NCBI RefSeq assembly: GCF_021347895.1
Contig: NC_067123.1
Location: 1,522,762 to 1,586,761 of the forward strand
Origin: Acanthochromis polyacanthus
Taxonomy: Eukaryota > Chordata > Actinopteri > Pomacentridae
Reading direction: 5' to 3'
Length of the DNA stretch: 64,000 nt
This document shows positions 46,830 through 58,205 of the stretch, piece after piece (positions within the stretch are counted from its first letter, which is position 1; the number at the start of each line of letters is the position of its first letter). The notes under the pieces are model-generated. The model had not been told where the DNA came from. It made no database searches and worked only from the letters and a program-made list of their open reading frames with translations. The position numbers and the translations under genes were made by a program.

Positions 46830-48085
46830 TGGTAAATGTACAGTAAAAATATAACAAATGTACAGTAAAAATATAATAAAGGTTAGGCCCTCCAGAAAAA
46901 CGTGGACAAAAATCCTTGATTATGCGAATAAATATGCAGGGTTTTATGCCATTTTATGAGGGGAAATTGAGGAAAGTTGCAAAGTATGCGAATAGATGTG
47001 AAATATGCAAAAAGATGCGTGATTCACCTGCTGTCTGGCCGTGGAGGGATGTGTCCTGTAATCAGACACTGGGACTGCTGTGGGGTTACTGGACTGACAG
47101 TCTGTGCTCTGGGAGGGGGAGGAGCTCACAGCAGCACCTGCTGCTGGTTGAGGACAGTAACTGCAGAATGATCCCAGTTTTCCTGTCAGAGTCTCCAAAA
47201 CGGCAGAAAAAGTCGCTAGATTTGTGGCTAGTCGCTTTTGACAAAAAAAAGTCTCTAGGACGCTTTGGAAAGTCGCTAGATTTAGTGAGAAAGTCGCTAA
47301 GTTGTCAACACTGGCGCCGCGCTCCGCATCAGCTCGTGCTTCTAGTGTGTGTGTGAATGAACTGATGACGTCACATAAAAACTCACAACTCCATTTATAT
47401 CGGTTATAGTTTTCTCATTTTATGCGGAAATTGTGAAATCAAGCGGGACCCGCATATTTCTCTTTTTTCGTGGAAATGTGAGATTCTTGTGGGGATTATG
47501 TGCTGTTTTGAGGGGGTTATGCGGCCTTTTGGGAAATGATTGTTCCCCGCATAATCAGCGGCATTTTGGTGATTAATGCAGGAATGCATGCGATCGCATA
47601 ATCACGTTTTTCTGGAGGGTCTAAAAGGTGCAGTAAAAATATAATAAAAATACAATAAAATACAGTGGAAAAAATATAGCAAATGTACAGTAAAAATATA
47701 ATAAAAGTACAGTAAAAATATAGTAAAAATAAAATACAATATAGTAAACAATATAGTAAAATACAGTAAAAATATAATAAAAACAATAAAATATTGTTAA
47801 AAAATATAACAAATGTACAGTAAAATATAATAAAAATAAAATAAAATATAGTGAACAATATAGTAAAATACAGTAAAAATATAGTAAAAACACAATAAAA
47901 TATAGTAAACAAATATAGCAAATGTACAGTAAAAATATAATAAAAGTACAGTAAAAATATTGTAAAAACACAATAAATTTTAGTGAACAATATAGTAAAA
48001 ATAAAGTAAAAATATAATAAACAACATAGTAAAAATACAGTAAAAAATATAGTAAGAATCTGGTGAAACATAAAAATACAGTAAA
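46830..48085. repeat. AT-rich minisatellite (TACAGTAAAAATATAATAAA type), interrupted
   Basis: 46830-46882 and 47625-48085 consist of TACAGTAAAAATATA(A/G)TAAA-like units. The TIR element 46883-47624 is inserted between the two parts. Minus-strand frames rich in Tyr, Phe, Ile and Leu are by-products. Confidence 0.85.
46883..47624. mobile_element. 742-bp TIR element inserted in the AT-rich satellite
   Basis: The left end TTAGGCCCTCCAGAAAAACG and right end CGTTTTTCTGGAGGGTCTAA are inverted repeats of about 20 bp with one mismatch. AAGG flanks both sides (46879-46882 and 47625-47628), a possible 4-bp target duplication. The same satellite continues on both sides, confirming insertion. The interior has repeated AAAGTCGCTAG blocks and an open frame of about 146 codons without a recognised domain. 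No transposase is visible; the superfamily is not assigned. Confidence 0.75.
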
Positions 48086-48089
48086 AATG

Positions 48090-49260
48090 TATACCATCAT
48101 TCAGACATAAAAATTCCCACTTCTATCCATGTGCTAACATAACTGCAATAACAACGTCTACACTGGATTTTTCATTCATTTAATGGTACCTTTAATGAAA
48201 AAATGCTTTTCTTTCAACATTAAGGACATTTCTCAGTGACCCCAGACTGTTGAACATCAGTGTTTGCTGTAACTTTGCCTTTTGTTTTCTTTCTTTTACT
48301 CTCTCTTCTCTTTACTTTTCTGTCTCTACTTTTCTGTCTCTACTCTTCTGTTTTCTTTACTTTTTTGTCTCTTTACTTTTCTGTCTCTTTTCTAACTTTA
48401 TTTCTGCTCCTCCTGGATCCTCGGTGGATGGCAGGGTTTCAGGTGATAAATGTTTGGGACCAAAAGGCTCTCCGGCCTCACATTCTGCCACTTTAGCGCC
48501 TCATTAAAAAGCCATTAGCCTCCTCTGGGTTCCACCACGGAGGAAGGATCAGGGACGGTTTAAAGTGAGGATGAGGGTGAAGAAGAGGAAAGTCCTCTGG
48601 AGCTAATTGATAGCAGCCAATTAGAGGACGAGGTCAGAGGAGGAAGAGGAGGAGGAGGAAAGTGTAGAGAGCATTTAGCTGCTCCTCATTAGTGGAGCGG
48701 TCCATCAGAGGTGGAGGAGTCGAGGACGGAGGAGGAACCAGAAGACGAGGTCTGAAGGCTGGAGGTGAAGGAGAGAAGTTCCATTAAAGGACTAATTAAT
48801 CAGGGAAACACAGATTTAACACAGACTTTGATCAGGTTTATGCAGAATAAGACAACAAAGATGCTGGCACTGGCTTGAGTTGGATGCACTGGAAAAAGTT
48901 TGTTTTTAACTGAGTGTCATTTTTTCAACAATTTACTGTTATTTTACTGATTTCACCTGGTTTTTAACTAATAAATGTTTATTTTCTTCACAGCTCTCCA
49001 ATAGAAGAAGTAAAATCCACAATTAATACTAACACCACTAGATGCACTGGAAAAAATTGTGTTTTTAACATTTTCAGTGTAATTTTTTAACAATTTACTG
49101 TTATTTTACCTTTTTTGAGTGTTTTTTTTTTTTACTGTTATAAATGTTTTATTTTTTTTCACTCACAGTTTAACAAACGCTGGAACTTTTGTCTTGATGG
49201 AAAAGAAAAAACGGTGAACAGGAAGTTGAAAACAACGGCTGTGATGTTCATTAAAAGCAG
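48090..49260. other. Non-coding stretch with short local repeats
   Basis: 48290-48400 is a pyrimidine-rich TTTCTGTCTCTACTTTTCTG repeat. 48590-48760 is GA-rich. GATGCACTGGAAAAA appears twice at about 145-bp spacing (near 48884 and 49041), each followed by a similar TTTACTGTTATTTTAC body. No gene supported. 48430-48640 has conserved-element-like texture, unproven. Confidence 0.4.
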
Positions 49261-49264
49261 CAAC

Positions 49265-50620
49265 ACAGAGACTTTTGGCCAAACTGGATCCGTTTTTGTC
49301 ATTCTGGGTCAGATTTTAAGTCATTTTGGATGAATTCTGATTATTTCAGACGTGTTTCTGTGACTTTGGACAGGTTTGGAGTCATCGTGGACAAATTTTC
49401 AACAAATTCTCAACATGTTTGTCATTTTGTGAAGATTTTAATTAAATTTGAACTAGTTTTGATCCATTCTAGATGATTTTTGAATCATTTCAGACGTGTT
49501 TGACTGCATGAAGACTGATGTCTTCACTCTTTCAGACACTTTTCAAATCTTTTTTGATTCATTTTCAACTCAATCTGTAGAAAGTTTTGTCATTCTGGAC
49601 TCATTTTGAGTTATTCTTGGCACATATCCATCATTTAGGATACATTTTGTTTTAAATATTTAGTCATTTTGAACTAATCTTCAACTCATCAAGCATAACT
49701 TTTTGTCAGTTTTGACATATTTTGAGTCATTTTAAACAAGTTTGAGCACACAAAGACTCCTTCAAGTGATTCTGGACCAATTTTCAACTCATTCTGGACA
49801 CATTCTGAATCACTGAGGAGACATTTGACTGCATGAAGACTGATGTGTTCACTCCTTCAGACACTTTAAGATACATTTTGATTCATTTTCAATTCAATTT
49901 CAAGAAATGTTTTGTCATTCTGGACTCATTTTGAGTTATTTTGGACACACATCCATCATTTAGGACAATTTTTCAATCATTTTTTAATCTAATTTTCAAC
50001 TCATCTTGGGCAAGTTTTTGTCGTTCTGGACAAATTTTGAGTCATTTCAGACAAACTGGGGTTTTTGTTTGGGGTTTTTTGGTCAATCTTAACCAGTTTT
50101 TAAGTCATTTTCTAAAAGTTTTAGTGCATGAAGACTCGTGTTCACTCTTGCAGCCAACAAAAGAACATTTGGTGAGTTTTTTTCATGATTCAGACATTTT
50201 GGAGTTTTCATGTTCAAATTCAGTCATTTTGGACAAATCATTAGCTAATTTTAGCAAATTTGGACAAGTTTTTGTCATTTTTGGATACAGATCAGTCCTT
50301 TTGGACAAATTTGGAGTCCTTTTGGACAAATTTTAAACACGTTTGAAGTCATTCTGGACCATTTTCAATCATTTTGTGCTGGTTTGAGTGCATGAAGACT
50401 CTTATGTTCACTCTTACAGCCAGATTTCTAGTCATTCTGGACAAATTTCACTCAATTTTGACAAATTTTCAATACATTTTGGTCAATTTGGGTAAGTTTT
50501 TGTCATTCTGGCTCAAATTTTAAGTCATTTTAGATGAATTCTGAGTTATTTCAGACGTGTTTCCATGGCTTTGGACAACTTTTTAGTCCTTGTGGACAAA
50601 TTTCCGACTCATTTGAGTTC
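49265..50620. repeat. Degenerate satellite (GAGTCATTTTGGACAAATTT type)
   Basis: TTTTGAGTCATTTTGGACA, CAACTCATTCTGGAC and TTTTTGTCATTCTGG recur in irregular order. A longer landmark, GCATGAAGACT...TGTTCACTC, returns at about 49505, 49832, 50106 and 50390. The same family resumes at 52120-53220. Open frames here are by-products. Confidence 0.75.
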
Positions 50621-50814
50621 CTGTAGACTGTTGTGTTCACTGAGGAGCTTTACAGGTAAAACACAGTTTAAGTGGAGGACTTTATAGCTGCTTACTAAAG
50701 GAAACATCTTAAGATTTTACATGAAGCACAACAAAAGTGGATTTCCACCAGATTCTAACTCTGACAGCAGGTTATTATTATTACAGTGCCACGCCATGGC
50801 TTCCTACAGCCATT

Positions 50815-50914
<100 letters not shown>

Positions 50915-50964
50915 TATATGGAGGGAGGGTGGGATGGGTATTCTTATTTTTAATGTTTTTAAAT

Positions 50965-51043
50965 GTTGTACAGCACTTTGCGCTGCTTTTTTTTGTATGA
51001 AAAGTGCTTTATAAATAAAGTTTGATTTGATTTGATTTGATTA
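50965..51043 (+). mobile_element. Retroelement 3' end (candidate)
   Basis: ACAGCACTTTGCGCTGC...AAAAGTGCTTTATAAATAAA followed by TTTGATTTGATTTGATT is the typical 3' terminus of a fish non-LTR element or SINE, ending in a short tandem tail. The stem AGCACTTT/AAAGTGCT is visible. No body could be assigned upstream. Confidence 0.45.
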
Positions 51044-51487
51044 TTGTAGTTATGGACGAGTTCCGGACAAGAATTAAAGGGAAATAAATTCAAATCCGTC
51101 ATCAGACTAAATCAGTCCACTAAAAAAGACAGAACTTTGCTGTTTTTCCCTTTTATATCGTCTTGTTTTTGTGCTTGACGTCTGAAAAGCCTCCAAACAT
51201 TTCCTGCCTGTTGTTTCTCTTCACATTTTCATGCAGAAAGCAGCAGCAGAGTTTTTCTGTGTTTCTGCACAGTGGAGGCCTCTGGAGAAAAGAGCTTTTT
51301 CCTGCAAATCACATCTGTTGTTTACCTACCGCATTAGTATAATGAACTTCTATTATTGTGGAGGAAAAATGAATCAGTATAGCTCTGAATCTTCACACGT
51401 TAGCTGCAGATTTCACACGACTCCCACCAGCTGTCCCGTCCTCTGAAAGCAGCTCGGTAACTGATTCATACCCGCCGTCTGACTCAC

Positions 51488-51592
51488 GCTCTCCTCAGAA
51501 TATCCTGTTCTTCTCACGGCGACATCACTTCCTGCGGCTCTTTGTGTGGCGCTGATCGAGCCGAGCAGCGAAACCATCAGGACGAGGACAAG
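51488..51592 (-). CDS. Candidate secreted-protein exon (105 bp), unidentified
   Basis: Read on the minus strand, a pyrimidine-rich tract and TTTTGTATTCAG precede the block and GTGAGT follows it, so it is bounded by a good acceptor and a near-ideal donor. It is 35 codons long with phase 0 at both ends. The translation begins LVLVLMVSLLGSISA and continues with ATQRAAGSDVAVRRTGYSEE, resembling the end of a signal peptide followed by a mature chain with a dibasic RR. It contains an internal ATG (codon 6). I cannot name a family and see no convincing partner exons. It may be a chance open stretch. Confidence 0.25.
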
Positions 51593-51714
51593 CTGAATAC
51601 AAAACACAAGATTTAGAGTCTGAGAAAAAATAAAAGGATAAAAACAGAGTTCAAACAGCAGGTCTGCTCTCCACAGAAAAGTTTCAGCTCAAACCACCAC
51701 AGACGGTCGATTCC

Positions 51715-52115
51715 TGGTTTTAGTTCTGTTCTAAATGGGATGTTTCAGTGTCTGGTGCTGGCCCCGCCCCCTTCAGGAAGAAAACCACCCCTCCATGTGT
51801 GATTTACAGTCCAGAGACAAACAGCTGACATGCAGGAGTGTGAAAGGAGGACTTTCTATACTATAACTACTGATTTTAGTTCTGTTTTGCACTAAAAACC
51901 ATAAAGATGCTGCTGAGGCCCCGCCCCCTTCAGGAAGAAAACTCTCTCTCCATCAGTGACTGATAACAGTTTACAACATGGCAGCTGACACAAACATGAA
52001 TGAATGTGAAAGGAGGACTTTCTGTGACATAACTCCTGATTTTAGTTCTGTTCTAAACCAATGAGATGCTGAGGCCCCGCCCCCTTCAGGAAGAAAACTC
52101 TCCCTGCATGTGTGA
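51715..52115. repeat. About 156-bp tandem repeat, three copies
   Basis: GCCCCGCCCCCTTCAGGAAG begins at 51761, 51918 and 52074. Each copy is preceded by GATTTTAGTTCTGTT-like sequence, and AAAGGAGGACTTTCT lies between copies. GC-box-like GCCCCGCCCC is present in each copy. Confidence 0.85.
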
Positions 52116-52119
52116 AGGG

Positions 52120-53220
52120 AAATTTATATCATTTTGGACCAATTTGAATAATTTTGAACATTTTTTAAGTTATTTTGGAAAAATTTGAGTCATTATGGAC
52201 ATTCGTGTACTTTTGGACTATTTTTACCAATTTGAGTTCATGACGACTTTTGTGTTCCTTCTTGCAGCCCGTTTGTGTTATTTTGGACTATCCATCCATC
52301 CAGCCATCCAACCATCCATCCATCTATTCTCTATCCACCGCTTTATCCTCACTAGGGTCATGGGGGGTGCTGGAGTCTATCCCAGCTGACTCTGGTGAAG
52401 GCAGGGGACACCCTGGACAGGTCACCAGTCTGTCACAGGGCTACATATACAGACACACAATCACACTCACATTCACACCTACGGACAATTTAGAGTAACC
52501 AATTAACCTCAGCATGTTTTTGGACTGTGGGAGGAAGCCGGAGTACCCGGAGAAAACCCACGCATGCACAGGGAGAACATGCAAACTCCATGCAGAAAGA
52601 TCCCAGGCCGGGATTTGAACCGGGGATCTTCTTGCTGCAAGGCCAAAGTGCTAACCACTACTCCACTGAGCAGCCCTATTTTAGACTAATTTAAATAAAT
52701 TTGAACACATTTTTTACCTCATCTTGGATGAATTTTGTCATTCTTGACTAATTTTGAGCATTCTGGACAACGTTTAGGCAGGTTTCAAAAAGTTTTTAGT
52801 CACTGTGGACAAATTTCCACCTATTTTTAGACACATTTCAATTAATTCTCAACTATTTTCAGTCATTTCAGATCAGTCCGCATTAAGGCTCTTGTGTTCC
52901 TTCTTGCAGCCAGTTTTTTTTTTAAATCATAGGCTAATTTTTAGCTCACTTTGAACATGTTTTGAGTTGTTGCAGACAAAATTTCATCTAATTTTGGACA
53001 CATTTTTGTAATATTGCGCAAATTTCAGTTAATTCTGAACTAGCTCTGAGTCGCTTTAGAGAAGTCTGAGTGCATTAAGACTCTTCTGTTCACACTTGGA
53101 GCCAGTTTTCAAATAATTTTGAACTAATTCTCAACTCAGAATGGACGAACTGGACAAGTGTTTGTCCTTTTGGACACGGTTTGAGTCTCTGTAGACAAAC
53201 TCTCAGGTCATTTTGTTGGA
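52120..53220. repeat. Degenerate satellite, second block, interrupted by a SINE
   Basis: Same family as 49265-50620 (TTTTGAGTCATT, ATTTTGGACAAA, TTGTGTTCCTTCTTGCAGCC). The SINE 52291-52676 is inserted within it with a 12-bp target duplication. Confidence 0.75.
52291..52676 (-). mobile_element. Full-length tRNA-derived SINE
   Basis: On the minus strand it begins with a tRNA-like head: A box TAGTGGTTAGCAC and B box GGTTCAAATCC. It continues with GCATGTTCTCCCTGTGCATG and CTCCCACAGTCCAAA, then the GGTGACCTGTCCAGGGTGTC tail ending in GGATGGATGG. Flanking TATTTTGGACTA (52279-52290) and TATTTTAGACTA (52677-52688) form a 12-bp target duplication with one mismatch. The copy is close to the one at 55594, suggesting fairly recent activity. 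Confidence 0.92.
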
Positions 53221-53224
53221 GGGT

Positions 53225-53930
53225 TAAGAAATAGAAATTATGTTCATATCTGAACATAGAAACATGAATTTTCACCATCTGGGACTTTTAAAGCTCAGAA
53301 ACAGTCCAGTTAACTGACCACTGATCTTCATTTGGTTCAGAAGAAGGATTTCTGGGAAATGGAGTCAGATCCATCATCAGAAACCACTAAAACCACATGA
53401 TCTGGTGAGTGGTTTACTGGATGAGATGAGAGGCAGCAAACTGGTGAATAAACCAGTGAAATATTCATGGTGACTGAGTCGGACGATAATCACGGGGTGT
53501 TCCTGTCAGAGTTTAAATCCCAAACGGCTCATTATGTTCAGCAGAAACTCTGGTCGGTCTGTAGAAATCCGTCAGCGTCTCGTCTCCTTAAACACTTTAT
53601 CTTCTTAGAAAACATCAGCAGCAGATCAGCCGATTAGGAACCGAATGTTAACATCAGAGCATCAACCAGAGCTCCTTTATCTCCATCCAGAGAACACAGC
53701 GCCCCGGGGGCTGATTAAAGCAAATTATTATTCTCACATTCAGCTTCAGCACAAAACAGACACGAAGAAGAAACTCTGGAGAGCGAGACGCCAACAAAAG
53801 CTCCTTTACAGAATATTCAGAATAACCTCAGCAGCTGGGAGGAAACAACACAACAGCTCCACTGTTCAGCAAACAAAGCAGAGAACAGCACAGAAGCTCA
53901 GGAACACACAACACAAGCAGCAAAACACAA
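53225..53930. other. Non-coding stretch, nothing recognised
   Basis: Ordinary sequence; no domain recognised in the open frame entering from 53645. Confidence 0.4.
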
Positions 53931-53934
53931 CATC

Positions 53935-54655
53935 TACACAAAATAAGAATAAATCACAAGCAGAAGGGCCAAAACTACCACAAAAAGACACAAAACCAGC
54001 AAGAACACACGCAAAATTACCACAAAAACAGTGGATATGTCACAGAAAGAGACTAAATATCCACGAAAACAAGCAAAATCACCACAAAAAGATGATAAAT
54101 TACCAAAAAAACACAAATTAACCACAAAAAGAGACCAAATTACCAAAAAAAAGGGCCAAATCTGCCACAAAGGGACGCAAAATGAGACCGAAACTACAAC
54201 AGAAAGACCTCAAAATCACCACAAAAATAGACAAATATACCACAAAAGAACACAAACTGTGATCTCTGAAAGCTAAGAAACACACAAGAAAGCAGGAAAA
54301 CACAAAATCCCCATAAAAAAAATCACAATCAAAAGGGCACAAAGAAACACAAAATGACCACAAAAGGATGTAAATATGCCACAAGTACACACAAAATATC
54401 CACTGAAAGATCAAAAAAATCACCACAAAAATCAAAATCAACACAAAAAGGTGCAAAATTACCACAAACACAAGTGAATTTACCACAAAAATAGACAAAA
54501 TGTCCACAAAATGGGCCAGAATTACCACAAAGAAACACGAAATCCCCACAAAAAGGACGAAAATTACAACAGAAAGAAACCAAAATATCACAAAACTATG
54601 TAAACATACCACAAAACAGCACAAAACTATGAAGATATACCACAAAAAGACATAA
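53935..54655 (+). repeat. Degenerate ACCACAAAAAGACACAAAAT satellite
   Basis: Roughly 30-40-bp irregular units of CCACAAAAAGACACAAAATC, ATTACCACAAA and AAGAAACACAAAATGACCAC. Both strands carry long low-complexity by-product frames. Confidence 0.8.
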
Positions 54656-54853
54656 AATCTGATCTCTGGAAGCTCAGGAACACAACAGAAGCAGTAAAAA
54701 CAGCAGAAGAGCAGGAAGCAGCAGCAGGAAGTGACATCATTCAGGTGAGGAACGTTCCTCTGCAGGTTTGGTGAGTTTCCTTTAAATGCTGCTGAAATCA
54801 AACGGTTTTCTGCAGGTAAAGAGTCCAGTTTTAGTCCTCACAGGTTAGTTTTA

Positions 54854-55469
54854 GGGGCCGTTTACACGAGGACGCTTGCAGGAAAAAAACGTCAAAATAT
54901 TTCAACAAAACACCCTATCGTTTATACGAGGACGGCGTTTTGGGGGCTTAAAAACGCAAAAATTTGAAACCGGCCTCCAGAGTGGAAAAGTAGAAAACGC
55001 TCCTCCGTTACGTTTCCGTCTAAACAGCAAAACGCAAAACTTTGCTGAGATCTGACCACGTCGCGCACGCGATTACGTCACATATGTGCGCCGGTTCTTT
55101 GGTTTGCCGGCCGGTACAAGGACGTAAACAAAGATGTGATTATTTCCATCCTTCGTACCTTCAAGCAGCTCTGGCAGCTCTATGTACACTACAGGAGTCG
55201 TACCAACGTACAGAATCCGTACACATTCCATTCATGAACATTTGCCGTGGCGGAGATCCGAAAAGGGAGATAGTACGCATGCGTGTAGACATGGCAGAGT
55301 TTTATCACAGCGCCACCCAGCTGCCTGGCATGCATATCCAATCGAATTCCACACACTATAGAGTCACCGTATATACGCAGATTTCCTTCAAAACCGCTCG
55401 TCTAAACGTGAAATGACAAGACGCTACTTTTGCGTTTTCTGTTAGGATGGTCCTCGTATAAACGGCCCC
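54854..55469. mobile_element. Harbinger-type MITE, 616 bp
   Basis: The left end is GGGGCCGTTTACACGAGGAC and the right end the complement of GGGGCCGTTTATACGAGGAC, flanked by TTA on both sides (54851-54853 and 55470-55472). A 3-bp TTA duplication and GGGGCC ends fit PIF/Harbinger elements. The terminal motif is repeated internally near 54910 (CGTTTATACGAGGAC). The open frame of about 124 codons inside has no domain I recognise, so the element is taken as non-autonomous. Confidence 0.85.
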
Positions 55470-55593
55470 TTAGTCCCACTAAACCTGAACTGACTCTGAT
55501 TCTCATCAATAATTAACTAATGAACCTCAGCTGGTTTCCTCTCTCACTGCAGTTACACGTAGCGGCCTCTAGGGGCTGTTTCACTCATTTACA

Positions 55594-55959
55594 TCCATCC
55601 ATCCATCCACCCTCTATACACCGCTTTATCCTCACTAGGGTCATGGGGGGTGCTGGAGTCTATCCCAGCTGACTCGGGTGAAGGCAGGGGACACCCTGGA
55701 CAGGTCACCAGTCTGTCACAGGGCTACATATACAGACACACAATCACACTCACATTCACACCTACGGACAATTTAGAGTAACCAATTAACCTCAGCATGT
55801 TTTTGGACTGTGGGAGGAAGCCGGAGTACCCGGAGAAAACCCACGCATGCACAGGGAGAACATGCAAACTCCATGCAGAAAGATCCCAGGCCGGGATTTG
55901 AACCGGGGATCTTCTTGCTGCAAGGACAAAGTGCTAACCACTATGGCACTGTGCAGTCC
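55594..55959 (-). mobile_element. Full-length tRNA-derived SINE
   Basis: Same family as 52291-52676 with the same boxes and tail. It is flanked by CACTCATTTACA (55582-55593) and CACTCATTTGCA (55960-55971), a 12-bp target duplication with one mismatch. Its left end is the (GGAT)n tail. Confidence 0.92.
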
Positions 55960-56224
55960 CACTCATTTGCAGATAACTCTTTATTTCATATTTTATTAGA
56001 ATTTAAATAAATTCATTAACTCCTTTAGAAATTAGAATTTGAAAAGTAAATATGGAACTAAAATTAATTTCAAATTCAGTTTCTAGTGGAACAGATTTCT
56101 GCAAATAAAAATAAAAAATATATTAAAATGCACAATAAATATTTAGAAATCAGTAAAATTCTGGAACATTCAAAAACTGTGAAAACTGGAAATGAACATT
56201 CATCTCTAAAAAAGAACCATCCAC

Positions 56225-56580
56225 CTCTTTTTGTGCTTATTATGTGTTTTTTTGTGCTATATTTACCTCTTTTTGTGGCGATTTGTGGGCATTTTGTGGT
56301 AGTTTGGACTCTTTTTGGGGTAATTTTAACTTTTTGTGGTAATTTTGCATCTTTTACTGGAGATTTTGTGTCTTTTTGTGGTACATTCACCTATTTTTGC
56401 GGTGCTGTCAGGGGTTTTGTGCTAGTTGTGGCTCTTTTTGTGAGGATTTTGTTTCCATTTGTGGTTGTTTTGGCCCTTTTTGGTCATATTGCATCTTTCA
56501 GTGGAAATTTTGTGTCTTTTTGTGGTGATTTTGAGTCTTTTTGGCAGTTTGGTTTCTTTTTGTGGTGATTTTGGGCGTCA
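56225..56580 (-). repeat. Degenerate TTTTTGTGGTGATTTTG satellite
   Basis: Inverted form of the ACCACAAAAA family. The block around 56254-56400 (TTTTGTGGTAGTTTGGA...GGGGTAATTTTAAC) is repeated around 57805-57950. Confidence 0.75.
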
Positions 56581-56795
56581 TTCCTGTCATATTTGAACCT
56601 TTCAAGGTAGTTTTGACTCCTTTTGTGGTGATTTTCCAGCTTTTTTAGATGTTTTTGTTTGTTTAGTGTCAGTTTTTCAGATGTTTCTCCTCCTAATCGT
56701 CATGTTTCTAACTGCTGGACTGATGAAGTTCTGAAAAAGTCCATTAAAAAGTGATAAATCTGGATCCACCTCTATGGACTTCATGGACCTGGAAT
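56570..56795 (+). repeat. Copy of the TRIM gene's downstream flank
   Basis: TTGTGGTGATTTTCCAG, CAGATGTTTCTCCTCCTAA, AGTCCATTAA(A/T)AAGTGA and GGAGCCACCTCTATGGACTT-like blocks appear here in the same order as at about 63805-63975, downstream of the TRIM gene. It suggests duplication of a segment that may once have included a TRIM gene. Confidence 0.7.
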
Positions 56796-56801
56796 GTTCT
56801 A

Positions 56802-57275
56802 CACACGTGGACAAAATTGTTGGTACCCCTCAGTTAAAGAAGGAAAAACCCACAATTCTAACTGAAATCACTTGAAACTCACAAAAGTAACAATAAATAA
56901 AAATTTATTGAAAATTAAATAATCAAAATCAGCCATCACTTTTGAATTGTTGATTAACATAATTATTTAAAAAAACAAACTAATGAAATAGGGCTGGACA
57001 AAAATGATGGTACCTCTATAAAAGATTGAAAACTATTTGACCAGAGTGACATGATTAACTCAGGTGTTTCATTTAATTGACATCACAGGTGTTTCCAAAC
57101 TCATAATCAGTCAGTCTGCCTATTTAAAGGGAGACAAGTAGTCACCCTGCTGTTTGGTGAAAAGGTGTGTACCACACTGAACATGGACAACAGAAAGCGA
57201 AGGAGAGAATTGTCCCAGGACATCCGAAAAAAAAATGATAGACAAACATCTTAAAGGTAAAGGCTATAAGATGTT
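56802..57275 (+). mobile_element. Tc1-like transposon, 5' part only
   Basis: It begins after a TA (56800-56801) with CACACGTGGACAAAATTGTT. A second, inner repeat TGGACAAAAATGATGGTACC lies at about 56995-57014, the IR/DR layout of Tc1 elements. A coding start at 57183 (ATGGACAACAGAAAGCGAAG) gives MDNRKRRRELSQDIRKK, the beginning of the helix-turn-helix region of a Tc1 transposase. An extra A in the run at about 57227-57235 shifts the frame, and the sequence changes abruptly at about 57275. The rest of the transposase and the right inverted repeat are missing. Confidence 0.85.
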
Positions 57276-57279
57276 TCCA

Positions 57280-57770
57280 GCTGCTCGGGGGCTGGGCTCA
57301 TTTGGCCCAGTCCCTGGTTTGTGCTGTGTCTCCCCGTTTTGTTCTATCACCCTGGCTAGCCTTGTTTATTTTGTGACTTGTGTTTTAGTTGAGACACTTG
57401 TTTTGTTTAGTTTTCTTTAGCCTTTGTTGTATACGGTTAAAGAAGCTAAATTTGAGTTAAATTAGTTGACTTAGTTAAATCCTTATTTTTGTTATTTAAT
57501 TAGTTACTTTTATTGTTTGTTAAATATCATTTGTATCATTTGTATTTACCCTTTTGGGACACCTTTTGTTGTATTACCTACTTTATTAATTATTAAAGTT
57601 ACAATTTTAGTCTTCCATTTTACACCTTGGTTTCTTGTATTGTTTCCTGCCCCATACCCCTTAGCGCCACCGGCAGGACGTAATATCTGGAAATACTCCC
57701 AGCATGAAGGTAGAACTCTGATCATTGATGAAGTTACTGGAGATGAAGAACCCAGTGGTTTGTGGGAGTG
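57280..57770. other. Unclassified insertion next to the Tc1 fragment
   Basis: GGGGGCTGGGCTCATTTGGC through CTTAGCGCCACCGGCAGGAC to GAAGAACCCAGTGG resembles neither the Tc1 body nor the satellite that resumes at 57775. It is T-rich with a CCTGCCCCATACCCC patch. Origin unknown. Confidence 0.35.
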
Positions 57771-57774
57771 ATTT

Positions 57775-58205
57775 TGCATCTTTTAGTGGAGATTTTGTGT
57801 CTTCTTGTGGTATATTTAATCCTTATGTGGTGATTTGGGGTCATTTTGTGGTAGTCTGGATCCTTTTTGGGGTAATTTTAACATGGTAATTGTGCATCTT
57901 TTAGTGGAAATTTTGGGTCTTTTTGTGGTATATTCACCCATATTTGTGGTGGTTTGGGACCATGTTGTGATAAATTTATGTGATTTTGTGGTAATTTTGG
58001 AGTTTTTGTGATGATTGAGCGTTTTTCTGGGCATTTTGCTTCTTTTAGTGCAGATTTTGGGTCTTTCTGTGGTTTACTCATCTGTTTTTGTGGTGATCTT
58101 GGCCCTTTTTTGTGGTAATTTTGCAACTTTTGGGGTGTATATGTGTCTTTCTATGGTTATTTTGTATCTTTTGTGGTAATTTTGCATCTTTCAGTGGAGG
58201 TTTTG
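57775..58205 (-). repeat. Degenerate TTTTTGTGGTGATTTTG satellite, second block
   Basis: Continuation or duplicate of 56225-56580 on the far side of the Tc1 fragment, with TTTTGCATCTTTTAGTGGAG and TTTTTGTGGTATATTCACC. Confidence 0.75.

Noticed and set aside
47517..48100. Minus-strand frames of 159-184 codons rich in Tyr, Phe and Leu
   Set aside because: Low-complexity translation of the TACAGTAAAAATATA satellite.
53645..54121. 158-codon Lys/Gln/Thr-rich frame
   Set aside because: Most of it runs through the ACCACAAAAA degenerate satellite and nothing resembles a domain.
55042..55416. 124-codon frame inside the Harbinger-type MITE as a gene
   Set aside because: No DDE transposase or Myb-like motif is recognisable and the element is only 616 bp long.
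52291..55959. A and B boxes considered as tRNA genes
   Set aside because: No cloverleaf with an anticodon arm can be completed; the sequences continue into a SINE body and tail and have target-site duplications.
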